Shown here: piece by piece, positions 41,657-52,065 of the stretch
Layout of the letters: the number at the start of each line of letters is the position of its first letter
How positions within the stretch are numbered: the first letter of the stretch is position 1
Source: Anaerolineae bacterium
GTDB lineage: Bacteria > Chloroflexota > Anaerolineae > Aggregatilineales > Phototrophicaceae
Direction: 5' to 3'
NCBI GenBank assembly: GCA_022820665.1
Contig: JAJEFB010000025.1
Location: forward strand, 1 to 64,000
DNA: 64,000 bases
Made by a program: the position numbers and the translations under genes
The notes under the pieces: model-generated
What the model was told of the DNA's origin: nothing
The model's database searches: none
The model's input: only the letters and a program-made list of their open reading frames with translations

Positions 41657-44119
41657 CTAATTGACCCCATATAGCTCGCGATAAATGTTGTAGTTACGGT
41701 AGATGAACTGCACGTATTTTCTGGTCGAATCAATGGTGATCGTGGTCATGAATAGATCGGGATCGCCGCCGGAGAGCTCATTCCATTGATAGGCGCGTCC
41801 AGGTCCCGCATTATACGCCGCCAGCGCCACTACGGCATTCTGATCGAAGAAGTCCAGTTGCTCGTCAATATAATACGCGCCGAAAGCGATGCCCGCGTAA
41901 GGGCGGAACAAGTCGCTATGCTGATAGTCGCGCCAATCCAGACGTTCGGCGATATATTTGGCAGTGCTGGGGATAACTTGCATCAAGCCCTTTTCGCCGG
42001 CTGCGGCTGTGGCGTGAGTATCGAAGAGACTTTCCTGACGAATCAAAGACAGCATAAGCAAGGGATCAACATCCCGCGCTTCCCCTTCTTGTCGAACCAG
42101 ATCGACGTAGTAGTCTGGAAAGCGGAGGCGAGCGAGGAACCGCGGCGCCCCCAATGTAGCTGTTTTGGACGCGATGATGACGTCGGCGGCGGCGATAATG
42201 GATTCACGGAAGGCGCCCAGACCTCGCAAGTGGATCGCCAAACGATAACTGCCGAGCGCGTCTCCACTTTCGCGCAGCGCTCCCGCGAGATCCTCAAATT
42301 CAATTGACGCTTCGTCGAAGGCGCCGACAGCGAAAAGCTCGCGTCCACGCACTAGATGAGGATCGCTGTTCAGTTCTTCAGTCATCCGCCATAGATCGCC
42401 CGCTTCTTCCAGCGCAAAAACTTGTCGAAGCCATGCTTCCGCATGTTGAACTTCAGCATTGATGTCGAAAGAGAATTCATAAGATGCTGGCCGGTCAAAG
42501 GGCTGTCGGCCGATACGGAAATCGCCGGCGCGCGCGGCGAAGTAACTATCCGGCGCAGCCGCCACCGCCAGATCAAAGGCTTCGTTGGCCGCTTGCTGGT
42601 TGCCTCGCATGGCGGCGAGTCGCCCGACCCACAAGTAAGCAGCCGCTTGATCTTCGCCGCCCGCGAGAGAAGCGATGCGCCCATAGAGATTCTCGGCGAT
42701 TGACCAGGCTTGGTCTCGAACCGCCGCCGAAGCTGCGATAAACAATCCATTGGTCGCCAGTTCGTGACTCGGGTAGGTGTCAGCAAGCCTCGTAAACACC
42801 TGGCGCGACAGACCCGTATCTCCATTTGTGCCATACAAATAACCGGCCCGCCAAAGCGCCTCGCCGGCGGCATCCCCCAAATAATCGAAATTGTCGGCAA
42901 CAGAAAGATAGATCTCGATCGCAGTTGGAATATCTCCAGCCAAAAAGCGCGTCCGACCGCGTTCCAGCAGCGCGTCGCCAAATAGCGGATCCTGCGGATA
43001 CTGATCGACGACGGTCTGGAATGCTATCATGGCGGCATCGGCATTGCCGATCTGCCGGTAGGCTCGTCCCAGCAACAAGTGCAGCTCCGCCGGGATCGCC
43101 TCCAAATGCTGCGAGGTGGTGAAGGTGTTGAAGGCATCGATCGCGGTCTGATAGTCCCCGGCATAAAAGGCGCTCTTGCCGCGCGTCAGTCCGTCGTACT
43201 GGATGCCGGCAGCCTCGAGGACCTTTAAAGCCTCGTATGACGTGGCGGTTCCGGTATAGCTCTCGAAAACTGCCCGCATCCGATTCAAACCGGCATCCCT
43301 GAGATTGGCGTCGAGCAGAGCTTGCGCCGCGCTAAACGAGATATTTGCCCGGTAGGGCACGTTACGCGCGACCGACAAAATCGCGTCGTACTGCGCGACA
43401 GCCTCCGTCGCCCGCGACAAGCTGATATAGATCCCAGCCAGCTTCTCACGCAGGATCAAGAGCGGCACCTTCGATCGCTTGGCGGCGGTCGCTTTTTCAT
43501 AGTTTTGCAGCGCCAGGTCAGTCTGCCCCAAGGCAATCCGCGCGTCAGCTATACGCTCGTAAACGTAGCTGTCGATCAAACCGGGGCGCGCCGCCAAATA
43601 CTGTTCAAAATCCGTGATTGCCAGTGTCCAATTGGAGAGGCCCATATGGGCGTCTCCGCGCATCAAATAGGCTTGTGGACTATGAACGCTGCTAGGAAAT
43701 TCCCTGATCAGCAGATTGAAGGCATCCAGAGCCTGCTGGAAATAACCATCGCGCAAGGCAACTTTGCCCAAGCGAAAAGCAGCCAACGCGCGAAACTCCG
43801 CTCCGACTGCCTCGCCGTAATTGAGCAAGGTGCGGTAAATGCCCCCCGCGTCCTCCAGATAGCCATCCCGCATGAATTGATCGCCCAACTGCAGGAGCAA
43901 GGCCGGTTCGATCGTGGCTACAGGTTCCGGCGTCGGCGGCGCGTCTGTCGGTAGAGCCGTCGGCGCCGCTTGCGCCTGTATGTCACGAGGCGTCGCGGTC
44001 ACATAAATGATGTTGTCCTTGTTCGGCGTAGCTTCTGGCGTCGAGGCTTTGCCAAAACTGCAAGCGGTCATCAAGCAAGCAAGAGCGAGCGAAAGCGCGC
44101 GGAATTTCTGCATATTCAT
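41657..44119 (-). CDS. Lytic transglycosylase lipoprotein with TPR-like repeats
   Basis: An 820-residue lipoprotein. A lipid-attachment signal ends LACLMTAC near residue 20, then a Pro/Thr linker. Residues about 75-610 are tetratricopeptide-type repeats (for example LGDQFMRDGYLEDAGGIYRT and FPSSVHSPQAYLMRGDAHMG). The C terminus is a Slt-type lysozyme fold: catalytic E696 in LIRQES, GEKGLMQVIPSTAKYIAE and VALAAYNAGPGRAYQW. It would cut peptidoglycan strands outside the cytoplasmic membrane, like soluble lytic transglycosylase Slt70. The ATG at 44119 is chosen because it puts the lipobox at a normal distance. It appears last but two in a minus-strand run from yyaL to mgsA. Confidence 0.9.
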   Translation of the reverse strand: MNMQKFRALSLALACLMTACSFGKASTPEATPNKDNIIYVTATPRDIQAQAAPTALPTDAPPTPEPVATIEPALLLQLGDQFMRDGYLEDAGGIYRTLLNYGEAVGAEFRALAAFRLGKVALRDGYFQQALDAFNLLIREFPSSVHSPQAYLMRGDAHMGLSNWTLAITDFEQYLAARPGLIDSYVYERIADARIALGQTDLALQNYEKATAAKRSKVPLLILREKLAGIYISLSRATEAVAQYDAILSVARNVPYRANISFSAAQALLDANLRDAGLNRMRAVFESYTGTATSYEALKVLEAAGIQYDGLTRGKSAFYAGDYQTAIDAFNTFTTSQHLEAIPAELHLLLGRAYRQIGNADAAMIAFQTVVDQYPQDPLFGDALLERGRTRFLAGDIPTAIEIYLSVADNFDYLGDAAGEALWRAGYLYGTNGDTGLSRQVFTRLADTYPSHELATNGLFIAASAAVRDQAWSIAENLYGRIASLAGGEDQAAAYLWVGRLAAMRGNQQAANEAFDLAVAAAPDSYFAARAGDFRIGRQPFDRPASYEFSFDINAEVQHAEAWLRQVFALEEAGDLWRMTEELNSDPHLVRGRELFAVGAFDEASIEFEDLAGALRESGDALGSYRLAIHLRGLGAFRESIIAAADVIIASKTATLGAPRFLARLRFPDYYVDLVRQEGEARDVDPLLMLSLIRQESLFDTHATAAAGEKGLMQVIPSTAKYIAERLDWRDYQHSDLFRPYAGIAFGAYYIDEQLDFFDQNAVVALAAYNAGPGRAYQWNELSGGDPDLFMTTITIDSTRKYVQFIYRNYNIYRELYGVN

Positions 44120-44193
44120 GAACCTATTGAGACAGGTGACTCCGCTCATGGTACGGAGGCAGCCCTCTGTTGTCAAGCAGGTCTGGCGCATTC

Positions 44194-44673
44194 TCATGCC
44201 GAAGGAGGCGATAGCTCTCCGGCAAGCCAGGGCATGCCGTAGCCCACGATCAAATGTCCCGCCTCAGCCAATGCCCCCGCCAGGGAATCCGTATCCTGGT
44301 ATCGCCACCAGTGATCTTCCGCCGGCAATATCTTGACGGCGAAGTCACGGACAACGAGCTGGCTCAGGCTTCGGATCGAGAATCGGTCAGCGTCGTTCTT
44401 CCCTTCGCCTCGAAAGCCCGCTCGACCAAGTTGAACCTTGAAGCGCGATGGTTGATCCTGGGACCAAGCGTTGTCGTTGTAAACCAGAACCTGAAATTCA
44501 ATCAGACCTGTACAGCCATTTTCAAGCGCCTTGACAAAGCGATATCTACCGCCTGCCCACTGCAGTGGACGCTGCTCCAGCCTGTAGCCGGCGGCGTCCA
44601 AGGCTTGCCCTATCACGGTTCGCAGCAAGCTAAGAAAATAGTCTTGCGACGCCTGTCTTTCTTGCAAGATCAC
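44194..44673 (-). CDS. Protein of unknown function
   Basis: A 159-residue soluble protein without a recognised domain. It begins with a helical segment (ERQASQDYFLSLLRTVIGQAL) and has an aromatic-rich middle (YNDNAWSQDQPSRFKVQLGR) with beta character. It overlaps the start of the DEDDh exonuclease gene end by four bases (ATGA), so both are translated together, hinting at a shared task. No signal or membrane segment. Confidence 0.7.
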   Translation of the reverse strand: MILQERQASQDYFLSLLRTVIGQALDAAGYRLEQRPLQWAGGRYRFVKALENGCTGLIEFQVLVYNDNAWSQDQPSRFKVQLGRAGFRGEGKNDADRFSIRSLSQLVVRDFAVKILPAEDHWWRYQDTDSLAGALAEAGHLIVGYGMPWLAGELSPPSA

Positions 44674-45248
44674 ATATGCCTTCTGATTAGATCCAAGCCA
44701 TGCCGGCGCGCCAAATGCTGCAAGAGCAGCGCGATATTCCAGGCATCGTCATGGCCGCGGTGGTGCCTGCCGCAAAATTCGAGGCCCGCTATGCCAAGCG
44801 CTTCGGTCATTCCCACCCGCCGATGGCCGTCGATTTGGCCGAAGACTTTCCGAACATTCATGTGTTTGTCGCCAAAGGGGTAACCAAGTCCCATTCGCCT
44901 GCACTGTTTGCGGAAGAGCTTGCGATCAAAGCTGCCCCAGCTCGCCCACAGCGTCTTGCGCGCCAGGTACTCAGCAACCAACATGCTACAAGCCTCCGCG
45001 AATTCGATGCCATCTTGCTCCACCTGCTGTGATGTTATGCTTGTCAAGCGCGTACAGAAGTCACTGATTTCCGAGACAGTTGGTTTGACCAAAATGCTGC
45101 GCTTGCCGTAAACATGATCTTCGTTTAAATCGTAAAAGCACAAGCCGATTTCGATAATCTCGCTTTGCTGCCCGGCTGGGGGCGGCTTCACATCCCAACA
45201 AGTAGCTTCAATATCGACAATCAATACGCGGTCGCTACGAATCGCCAT
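44670..45248 (-). CDS. DEDDh-family 3'-5' exonuclease
   Basis: A 192-residue exonuclease-fold protein, most like the ERI-1/KapD-type group. Metal-binding acids D12 and E14 are in LIVDIEATCWD; the second Asp is in ASWGSFDRKLF; the final His and Asp are in HRGHDDAWN. These five are the DEDDh set, so it should be active on RNA or DNA 3' ends. It starts 9 bases after yyaL and overlaps the next gene by four bases. Confidence 0.9.
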   Translation of the reverse strand: MAIRSDRVLIVDIEATCWDVKPPPAGQQSEIIEIGLCFYDLNEDHVYGKRSILVKPTVSEISDFCTRLTSITSQQVEQDGIEFAEACSMLVAEYLARKTLWASWGSFDRKLFRKQCRRMGLGYPFGDKHMNVRKVFGQIDGHRRVGMTEALGIAGLEFCGRHHRGHDDAWNIALLLQHLARRHGLDLIRRHM

Positions 45249-45257
45249 TGAACTTTG

Positions 45258-47336
45258 TCATCCGATCGCTTGTTTTTGGAGCAGCGCGTCAAGTTCAGCG
45301 GCTGTGCTTACCGGCAAGCGACAAGCGAAATGCCGACAAACATAGACCGTCGTCCGGTCCTCGAGCGTCTTGCGATGACTGAGCAAGGGTATACTTTCGT
45401 GTTCATCCACATCCCCGCGCGCCGAAGCCGTGACCATATTCGGGCGAAAAGGTCGGTTGAGCAGCGCGAAAATAGCGCGCGCTTCTTCCGTTTCCCCGTC
45501 ACCCGCGATGGCGACCTCGATGATGCCGCTTACCAGCGCATCCGTCGCGTTGAGAGACTCGGCGAAGGCTTGCGGATATTGTCGCATAGCATCTGTCAAG
45601 ATCTTCAGCACAGCGCGCGCGGCGTCATCATAGCGCGCGTCGCCAGTATATGCCGCCAGTCGCAAGAGTTGCTTCGCCATCATGGCGTTTCCGGAGGGAG
45701 TTACGTTGTCCTGCAAATTGCGCGGACGTACAATCAAGTCTTCGTGGTCGTCGCTGGTGTCGTAGAATCCGCCATCCGCGGCCGCGAAGTGATCAAGCGC
45801 AAGATCCGCCAGTCGCCTCGCCTCGATGAACCAATGTTCTTCAAACGTCAATTGGTACAACTGCAACAGACCATCGATCACGTTCGCATAGTCTTCAAGA
45901 TAGGCGTTCAGCTTGCTGCGACCCGCCTTGTGAGTTCGGTACAAGCGGCCGCGCTCATCGACCATATTCTCCAGCAGAAAGCTCCCGGCGTTTTTCGCGG
46001 CATCCAGATAATCTTCTCGCGCGAGGGCGCGCGCAGCTTCGGCCAAGCTGGCGAGCATTAAACCATTCCATGAGCTCAGAATCTTGTCGTCAAGCGCGGG
46101 AGGAATCCGTTCACTACGAACATCGTAGAGCCTGGTCCTGATTAGGGCAATGGCATCATGCAACTCCCCGGATGACAAGCCCAAAGCCTCCGCGACGTCA
46201 AGCGGCTCTTCCGGAATGGTGAGGATATTCGCGCCTTCGAAGTTTCCCGATTCCGAAAGGCTGAAATAGGCGATGGCGATCTCAAGCGCCCGGGGCAATG
46301 ATTCGTCCAAGGGCGCCAGCGCCTCGCGGACTTCTTCCAGGGTCCAGACAAAGAATTTACCCTCTTCGCCCTCGCTGTCAGCGTCGGTCGCGCTGAAAAA
46401 TCCGCCCTCGGGCGCGGTCATTTCCCGCAAGATGTAATCGTAGATATCCTCGGCAATCGAACGGAAAAAGCTGTCGCCCGTGATTTGCCAGGCGTACAAG
46501 TAAACACGGCTGAGTTGCGCGTTGTCATAGAGCATCTTCTCGAAGTGCGGGACCAGCCAATGCGCGTCGACGCTGTACCGGGCGAATCCACCGCCCACTT
46601 GGTCATAAATGCCGCCGAGCGCCATATTGCGCAAAGTAAGGCAGACCAGATCCAGCGCCTCCTTGTCTTTGCTGCGCGCGTAATGTCGAAGCAGGAACTC
46701 CAGGCTTATCGGATTTGGAAATTTGGGCGCAGTTCCAAAACCGCCCTTGTCGCTGTCCATGCCGTCCAGCATTTTGCGCGCCGCCTCAGTGAGCAGCTCG
46801 GCCGTCAAGCCGCTGTCGTCTTCGCGCCCGATGCCGATTAAGTCTCGCCGCAGCGCCTGGTGCAAGTTATCCGCTTGCTTTTCCAGCAAATCCCGTTTAT
46901 TGCGATAGGCGTCGCTGATAGTCCCCATCAACTGCGCGAAGGAAGGCAAACCGCCGCGCGGCATAGTCGGAAAATACGTGCCGCCGTAGAAGGGCCGCCC
47001 ATCCGGCAGCAAGAAGACGGTCATGGGCCATCCACCCTGCCCGGTGATCGCTTGCACAGCCTGCATATATATATCGTCGACATCCGGACGCTCTTCCCGG
47101 TCAACTTTGACATTGACAAAAAGCGCGTTCATGATGCGGGCCGTCGCTTCGTCTTCAAAGCTTTCATGCGCCATCACGTGGCACCAGTGACAAGCGCTGT
47201 AACCCACACTGAGCAGAACTGGCACATCGCGCCGCCGCGCGCTTTGAAAGGCTTCATCGCCCCATGGGTACCAATCTACCGGATTGTCGGCATGCTGTAG
47301 CAAATACGGGCTGTCCTCGTGCTTTAGACGATTCAT
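45258..47336 (-). CDS. YyaL/SSP411-type thioredoxin-domain protein
   Basis: A 692-residue protein. The N-terminal DUF255 thioredoxin-like domain begins [20 protein letters not shown] and has the motif [16 protein letters not shown] with C49 and C52; the rest is an (alpha/alpha)6-barrel like N-acylglucosamine epimerase/cellobiose epimerase ([39 protein letters not shown]). The family is widespread, but its substrate is not established. It is the first gene of a minus-strand run that includes the exonuclease and probably the transglycosylase. Confidence 0.92.
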   Translation of the reverse strand: MNRLKHEDSPYLLQHADNPVDWYPWGDEAFQSARRRDVPVLLSVGYSACHWCHVMAHESFEDEATARIMNALFVNVKVDREERPDVDDIYMQAVQAITGQGGWPMTVFLLPDGRPFYGGTYFPTMPRGGLPSFAQLMGTISDAYRNKRDLLEKQADNLHQALRRDLIGIGREDDSGLTAELLTEAARKMLDGMDSDKGGFGTAPKFPNPISLEFLLRHYARSKDKEALDLVCLTLRNMALGGIYDQVGGGFARYSVDAHWLVPHFEKMLYDNAQLSRVYLYAWQITGDSFFRSIAEDIYDYILREMTAPEGGFFSATDADSEGEEGKFFVWTLEEVREALAPLDESLPRALEIAIAYFSLSESGNFEGANILTIPEEPLDVAEALGLSSGELHDAIALIRTRLYDVRSERIPPALDDKILSSWNGLMLASLAEAARALAREDYLDAAKNAGSFLLENMVDERGRLYRTHKAGRSKLNAYLEDYANVIDGLLQLYQLTFEEHWFIEARRLADLALDHFAAADGGFYDTSDDHEDLIVRPRNLQDNVTPSGNAMMAKQLLRLAAYTGDARYDDAARAVLKILTDAMRQYPQAFAESLNATDALVSGIIEVAIAGDGETEEARAIFALLNRPFRPNMVTASARGDVDEHESIPLLSHRKTLEDRTTVYVCRHFACRLPVSTAAELDALLQKQAIG

Positions 47337-47565
47337 TATTTTCCCCTGTATTCTGTCGGGGGTGTTCGAGCAGCTAACTTACTTTAGCATAGCGGACATT
47401 CCTCTGTTGAGAAGTTGCTTTTATTCACGATGAGCCGGTTGCCGCCTCGAAGGATATCTTTGATAGATGGATAAAATCGCCACACGCAATTCGACCAATT
47501 ACGTGCTATCATGGTGCGACAAGCCTTGAATCGTGCCCCGCCGCGCTCGTTTCTAAGATAGTTTT

Positions 47566-47596
47566 TGCACAATTCGCAGTCGCAATACGCTATAAT
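47566..47596 (+). promoter_or_regulatory. Possible promoter of ftsH
   Basis: TTGCAC (47566-47571) and TATAAT (47591-47596) are separated by 19 bases, with the ATG of ftsH at 47635. The -10 is perfect, the spacer long. Assignment is tentative. Confidence 0.45.
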
Positions 47597-47634
47597 TCAG
47601 GCATAAACCAAGTTGTCGAAAGTCAAATCGCTAG

Positions 47635-49650
47635 ATGCAGTTTTGGGAAAACAACGATAACGACGAGAGTCACGATGGCGACGGACCCAGTCGCCCCCCG
47701 CAACGCCCCCCCAATTGGCGAAAATGGGTTTCGCCCGGCTTGTTGGTTCTGGTTATGCTGCTGGCGTTGCTCAGTTCGCCGGGCTTGTTCGGCGGGTTGA
47801 CTTCCACGCCGGAGGTTTCCTACTCGGTTGTTTATGAGCAGTTGCGGCAACAGAACGTCGCCCTGTTGGACTTCCAGGGCGAAACGGGCGTCAATGGCCG
47901 CTTCACGCGGAGCGTGATCGTTACCAGTCCATCGGGCCGGACACAGAACATTAGCCGGTTCAACGCGAACTTGCCTCCTGGCGGCGCCGACGAGTTGCGC
48001 CAATTGGCGAACGAGAATCGCGTCAACATTCATGCCACGCCAAATGAACCGTCGATCTTGCTTTCGCTGATTATCAACTTCTTGCCGCTCGTGCTGATCA
48101 TCGGGTTTTTCGTCTGGATGGGCAGACGCGCGCAAGGCCAGATGAACGGTATCTTTTCCTTTGGTCAGTCGCAAGCGCGCGAAAAAACGCCTGAGATGCC
48201 GTCAATCCGTTTTGAGGATGTTGCCGGGCAAGACGCCGCCAAGATGGAGCTGGAAGAAGTAGTAGATTTTCTCAAACAGCCCGAGAAATATGTCAAGGTC
48301 GGCGCGAAAGTGCCGCGCGGCGTCCTGCTGATCGGACCGCCGGGCACGGGAAAGACCTTGATGGCGCGCGCCGTGGCTGGTGAAGCCAATGTCGCGTTCT
48401 TCAGCATCGCGGCATCAGAATTTGTAGAAATGTTCGTCGGCGTCGGGGCTTCCCGCGTCCGCGATCTTTTCAAACGCGCCAAGGAAAACGCGCCAGCCAT
48501 CATCTTTGTTGACGAGATTGATGCCGTGGGTCGACGGCGCGGCACAGGTCTGGGCGGCGGACACGACGAACGCGAGCAAACTTTGAATCAGTTGCTTTCG
48601 GAGATGGACGGCTTTGACAACGACAGTAATATCGTCATGATCGCCGCCACTAATCGCCCGGATGTGCTGGATCCCGCGCTGCTTCGTCCCGGCCGTTTTG
48701 ATCGACAGATTACTGTTGATCTGCCGGATGTGAAGGGCCGTCACGATATCCTCAAGATTCATACCAAGAACAAGCCGATGGCGAACAACGTTGAGTTGGA
48801 GTCGATGGCGCGCGCGACAATTGGATTTTCGGGAGCGGACATCGCCAATCTCGCTAACGAAGCTGCCATGAACGCGGCCCGTTTTGATCGTCGTTTGATC
48901 ACCATGTCGGATTTCACGAGCGCTTACGAGCGTATCCGTCTGGGCACCAAGCGCCCGCCGCTGTCCAACGAGAAAGATCGCAAGATTACCGCCTATCACG
49001 AGGCGGGACATGCCCTCGTCTCCTTCCTGATCCCGGACGCGATGGCGCTGCTAAAGACCACGATCATCCCGCGCGGGCGCGCGCTCGGCGTCGCGTTCTA
49101 TATGCCCAAGGACGACTCGCTCCATCAATCGCGCAAGCAATTGGAAGCTTTCATCCGCGTCGGTTTGGCGGGACGCATTGCCGAAGAGATCGTCTTCGAT
49201 GACGTCACGACGGGCGCCGCCAACGATATCCAGCAAGTGACGCAGATCGCGCGCAATATGGTGAAAATGTTCGGCATGAGCGATTCGGTGGGCATGGTCA
49301 ATTACGGCGACGACTCCGAACAGCCTTTCCTGGGCTATTCAATCGCCAGCGGCCGCGATTACAGCGACGACACCGCCTCGAAACTCGACGCGGAGATCAA
49401 ACGCATTATCGACGTCGCCTACCAAGAAACGCGTGGACTGATTGAAGACCATCGCGAAGAACTCGATCAACTCGCAGTGGCGCTGCTGGAAAAGGAAACG
49501 GTGGAGCGCGAGGAGATTCTGCGCATCCTTGATATAGAGGATGACGCGGCTGACATCCTGCCGGAAACAGTCGCCCAACACTTGCGGGAACCGCAGACCG
49601 CGGAGCACAACGGCTCCGACACAGCGGAAGATTTAGAAGTTGAACAATGA
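47635..49650 (+). CDS. ftsH: ATP-dependent zinc metalloprotease FtsH
   Basis: FtsH is a membrane-bound AAA+ protease that degrades membrane and short-lived regulatory proteins. The 671-residue protein has a cytoplasmic N-terminal acidic stretch, transmembrane segments near 33-52 and 140-162 with an external domain between, the Walker A GPPGTGKT (234-241), Walker B FVDEIDA, the second region of homology [19 protein letters not shown] and the zinc motif HEAGH (455-459), whose second-sphere Asp lies in the [11 protein letters not shown] helix. The N-terminal extension before the first membrane segment is longer than in E. coli. No strong ribosome binding site precedes the ATG. Confidence 0.96.
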   Translation: MQFWENNDNDESHDGDGPSRPPQRPPNWRKWVSPGLLVLVMLLALLSSPGLFGGLTSTPEVSYSVVYEQLRQQNVALLDFQGETGVNGRFTRSVIVTSPSGRTQNISRFNANLPPGGADELRQLANENRVNIHATPNEPSILLSLIINFLPLVLIIGFFVWMGRRAQGQMNGIFSFGQSQAREKTPEMPSIRFEDVAGQDAAKMELEEVVDFLKQPEKYVKVGAKVPRGVLLIGPPGTGKTLMARAVAGEANVAFFSIAASEFVEMFVGVGASRVRDLFKRAKENAPAIIFVDEIDAVGRRRGTGLGGGHDEREQTLNQLLSEMDGFDNDSNIVMIAATNRPDVLDPALLRPGRFDRQITVDLPDVKGRHDILKIHTKNKPMANNVELESMARATIGFSGADIANLANEAAMNAARFDRRLITMSDFTSAYERIRLGTKRPPLSNEKDRKITAYHEAGHALVSFLIPDAMALLKTTIIPRGRALGVAFYMPKDDSLHQSRKQLEAFIRVGLAGRIAEEIVFDDVTTGAANDIQQVTQIARNMVKMFGMSDSVGMVNYGDDSEQPFLGYSIASGRDYSDDTASKLDAEIKRIIDVAYQETRGLIEDHREELDQLAVALLEKETVEREEILRILDIEDDAADILPETVAQHLREPQTAEHNGSDTAEDLEVEQ

Positions 49651-49652
49651 GG

Positions 49653-49684
49653 ATTCGGGCGAGATCTGTTGATCCCGCCCGAAT
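49653..49684. terminator. Convergent terminator hairpin between ftsH and the EF-G-like gene
   Basis: ATTCGGGCG (49653-49661) pairs with CGCCCGAAT (49676-49684), with GATC on both inner sides extending the pairing. It lies between two convergent stop codons and has no T-run. Likely bidirectional. Confidence 0.6.
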
Positions 49685-49693
49685 ATGGACGAC

Positions 49694-51760
49694 TTATTGT
49701 TCGGCTGCCGCCGCCGCTTCCGCAACAATCTCTTCCTGGACATAAGTAGGCACGCGGTCATAACGATTGAAATCCATCGTGTAGATGCCGCGTCCGCCGG
49801 TCATTGAGCGCAAGTCGTTCCCGTAGCGCAGCATCTCTGCCAGCGGCACCTCGGCAGTAACCACGCTCTTGAACCCGACCGTATCCATCCCTTGCACGCG
49901 CCCCCGACGCGTGTTGAGATCACTCATGATGTCGCCCATCATCGCCTCAGGGACCGTAATTCGGACGTCCATGATCGGCTCCAACAATACTGGCTTGGCT
50001 TTGCGGAAGGCGGCGCGGAACGCTTCCCGTCCAGCAATTTGAAAGGCGATGTCTTTCGAATCCACCGGATGCTCTTTGCCGTCAAACACATTCACTTTAA
50101 CACGTTCTACCGGATAGCCGGCGATAACGCCGTCGGACAGCACGGCTCGAATGCCTTTTTCCGTCGACGATACAAACTGTTGCGATATCGCGCCGCCGAA
50201 AACGGATGACTCGAACTCGAAGGCTTCACCCGTGGGTTCCACTTTGAGATCGACGCGGCCATATTGTCCTGCGCCACCGGTCTGCTTCTTGTGCGTATAA
50301 CTGGATTCGGCATTGCCCGTGATCGTTTCCCGATATGGAACCTTGGGCATATCCGTATCAATGTTGACGCCGAGAGATGCCGCGCGCTTCAATGTGACGT
50401 CGAGGTGGATTTGGCCCATGCCCTCGAGTACAGTCTGGCGGGTATCTCGATCTTGTCGCCAACGCAACGTGGGATCCGCATCGCAGAGATTGCTGAGCGT
50501 CGGTCCCATCTTCGCGCTGTCGGCTTGCGCTCGCGGCGCGACTGCAACCATATACAAGGGCGCCGGGAACTCCGGCGCCGCGATCTTCATGTCGCTTCCG
50601 TTGTCGGCAAAAGTGTCCCCGGTCTTGGTATCTGTCAACTTGGCAACCACGCCAATATCACCGGCATGAAGCGTTTGCACGGGCATCTGCTCTTTTCCTC
50701 GCATCACAAACAGCGAGTTGAAGCGCTCATCTTCACCGCTGTTGGCATTGTGATAACGCCCGTCGTTCGACATGGTTCCCGAGAATATGCGGAAGTAATT
50801 GAGCGTTCCCACAAAGCGATCGTTGAGGGTCTTAAATACATATGCGGCAAGCGGTCCATCATCGCTATGTGGACCTTGCAGCGCGTCGAGCTCGTCCCCG
50901 CGGGTGATTCTGACCGTTCGTTCCGTCGGCGCCGTCGTATAGGCGACAAGCGCTTCCAACAGGGGGATGGTGCCGATGTTCTCTGTTGCAGACGCCGCGA
51001 AGACAGGCACCGTCTTGAGCTCGGGCGAACGCGAGGCTTTGCGCATGCCCTCGCGGATCTCGTCGAAGGACAATGTCTCCTCTTCAAAATACTTTTCCAA
51101 GAGCGCGTCATCGGCTTCCGCGGCCGCTTCCATCAATTCCATATGCGCTTCTTCCAAGTCGTCGACATAGTCATCCGGCAGATCGGAGCGTTCGGAGCCC
51201 GCCTCATAGTACGCCTTTTGCGTCAGCGCGTTTGCTACGCCCTTGAAGTCCGCCTGTTGGCCGATGGGCAACATGATCGGCACAAATTTATAATCATCAA
51301 ACTGATTGCGCAATTGCTCCAGCACTTCTTCAAAGTTGGCGTTATCGCGATCCATCTTGTTGATCACGACGATGATGGGCTGCTCATAGGCTCGGGCATA
51401 CTCCCAAGCCAACTCCGTACCGACTTCGACGCCAGAGACGGCATCCACGACCACAATCACCGCATCGGCGACGCGGATCGCGTTTTTCAGTTCGCCCTGA
51501 AAATCGGTAAAGCCAGGGGTATCCAGCACATTTATCTTTGTTTCTTCAAACTCAACGGGCACCAAAGATGTGGAAAGCGACAGCCCACGGTCTTTTTCCT
51601 CGTCTTCCCAATCCGAGACCATATTGCCTTCGGATATATTGCCAAGACGCGTCGTAGCCCCACAACTGAACAAGAGCGCCTCGACCAGCGAGGTCTTGCC
51701 ACAACTTTGATGCCCGACAAGAGCGACATTTCTAATATTTTCCGATTGATATTCATTCAT
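49694..51760 (-). CDS. Elongation factor G-like GTPase (EF-G paralogue)
   Basis: A 688-residue translational GTPase with EF-G domain order. G1 is GHQSCGKT (16-23), G3 DTPG (80-83), G4 NKMD (134-137), G5 in FAASATENIG. The switch I end reads EKDRGLSLSTS rather than the ERERGITI typical of main EF-G, placing it with the EF-G-like (FusA2-type) paralogues, often with altered or no translocation function. Domain IV begins near 480 (VPYRETITGNAESSYTHKKQ), followed by QYGRV and EIVAEAAAAAEQ at the end. A regular fusA must lie elsewhere. GGAGG lies about 10 bases before the ATG. Confidence 0.88.
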   Translation of the reverse strand: MNEYQSENIRNVALVGHQSCGKTSLVEALLFSCGATTRLGNISEGNMVSDWEDEEKDRGLSLSTSLVPVEFEETKINVLDTPGFTDFQGELKNAIRVADAVIVVVDAVSGVEVGTELAWEYARAYEQPIIVVINKMDRDNANFEEVLEQLRNQFDDYKFVPIMLPIGQQADFKGVANALTQKAYYEAGSERSDLPDDYVDDLEEAHMELMEAAAEADDALLEKYFEEETLSFDEIREGMRKASRSPELKTVPVFAASATENIGTIPLLEALVAYTTAPTERTVRITRGDELDALQGPHSDDGPLAAYVFKTLNDRFVGTLNYFRIFSGTMSNDGRYHNANSGEDERFNSLFVMRGKEQMPVQTLHAGDIGVVAKLTDTKTGDTFADNGSDMKIAAPEFPAPLYMVAVAPRAQADSAKMGPTLSNLCDADPTLRWRQDRDTRQTVLEGMGQIHLDVTLKRAASLGVNIDTDMPKVPYRETITGNAESSYTHKKQTGGAGQYGRVDLKVEPTGEAFEFESSVFGGAISQQFVSSTEKGIRAVLSDGVIAGYPVERVKVNVFDGKEHPVDSKDIAFQIAGREAFRAAFRKAKPVLLEPIMDVRITVPEAMMGDIMSDLNTRRGRVQGMDTVGFKSVVTAEVPLAEMLRYGNDLRSMTGGRGIYTMDFNRYDRVPTYVQEEIVAEAAAAAEQ

Positions 51761-52065
51761 GGCGGGGTCGCCTCCAAATAGCGTGCCTCTGAGATTTGCT
51801 CGCTGACAGAATGCGGCTCGAAAACGAGCCGCGGCTGCAAGGGATTTTAATGGTGGGTTACCGGATTGTCAAAGACGCATATCGTTCATTTCCTACACAA
51901 GGAATCGCGCGTGCCCCATGTCCTTTGAAAGTATTAGCGGCAAGACGCCCCAGCGTTTGACTATAGAATGCGCAATGCGCGCATGATAGGATTGCGAGCG
52001 CTGCGTGCCTCAATCTGTGCTGCTGAAATCAACAAGCAGGTTCACCACGCAAGGACAGGTCTAGC
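51761..52065. other. Intergenic region between the EF-G-like and SGNH genes
   Basis: The 305 bases hold divergent promoters for two genes. TTGACT at 51957-51962 is a possible -35 for the SGNH gene, but spacing to any -10 is poor. The string GCGCATGATAG (51979-51989) recurs at 53372-53382 before the SHMT-GcvT fusion gene; this may be chance or a shared promoter part. No gene was recognised. Confidence 0.4.

Noticed and set aside
50264..51781. Long plus-strand frame opposite the EF-G-like gene
   Set aside because: It has no recognisable motifs and mirrors conserved G-domain sequence of the opposite strand.
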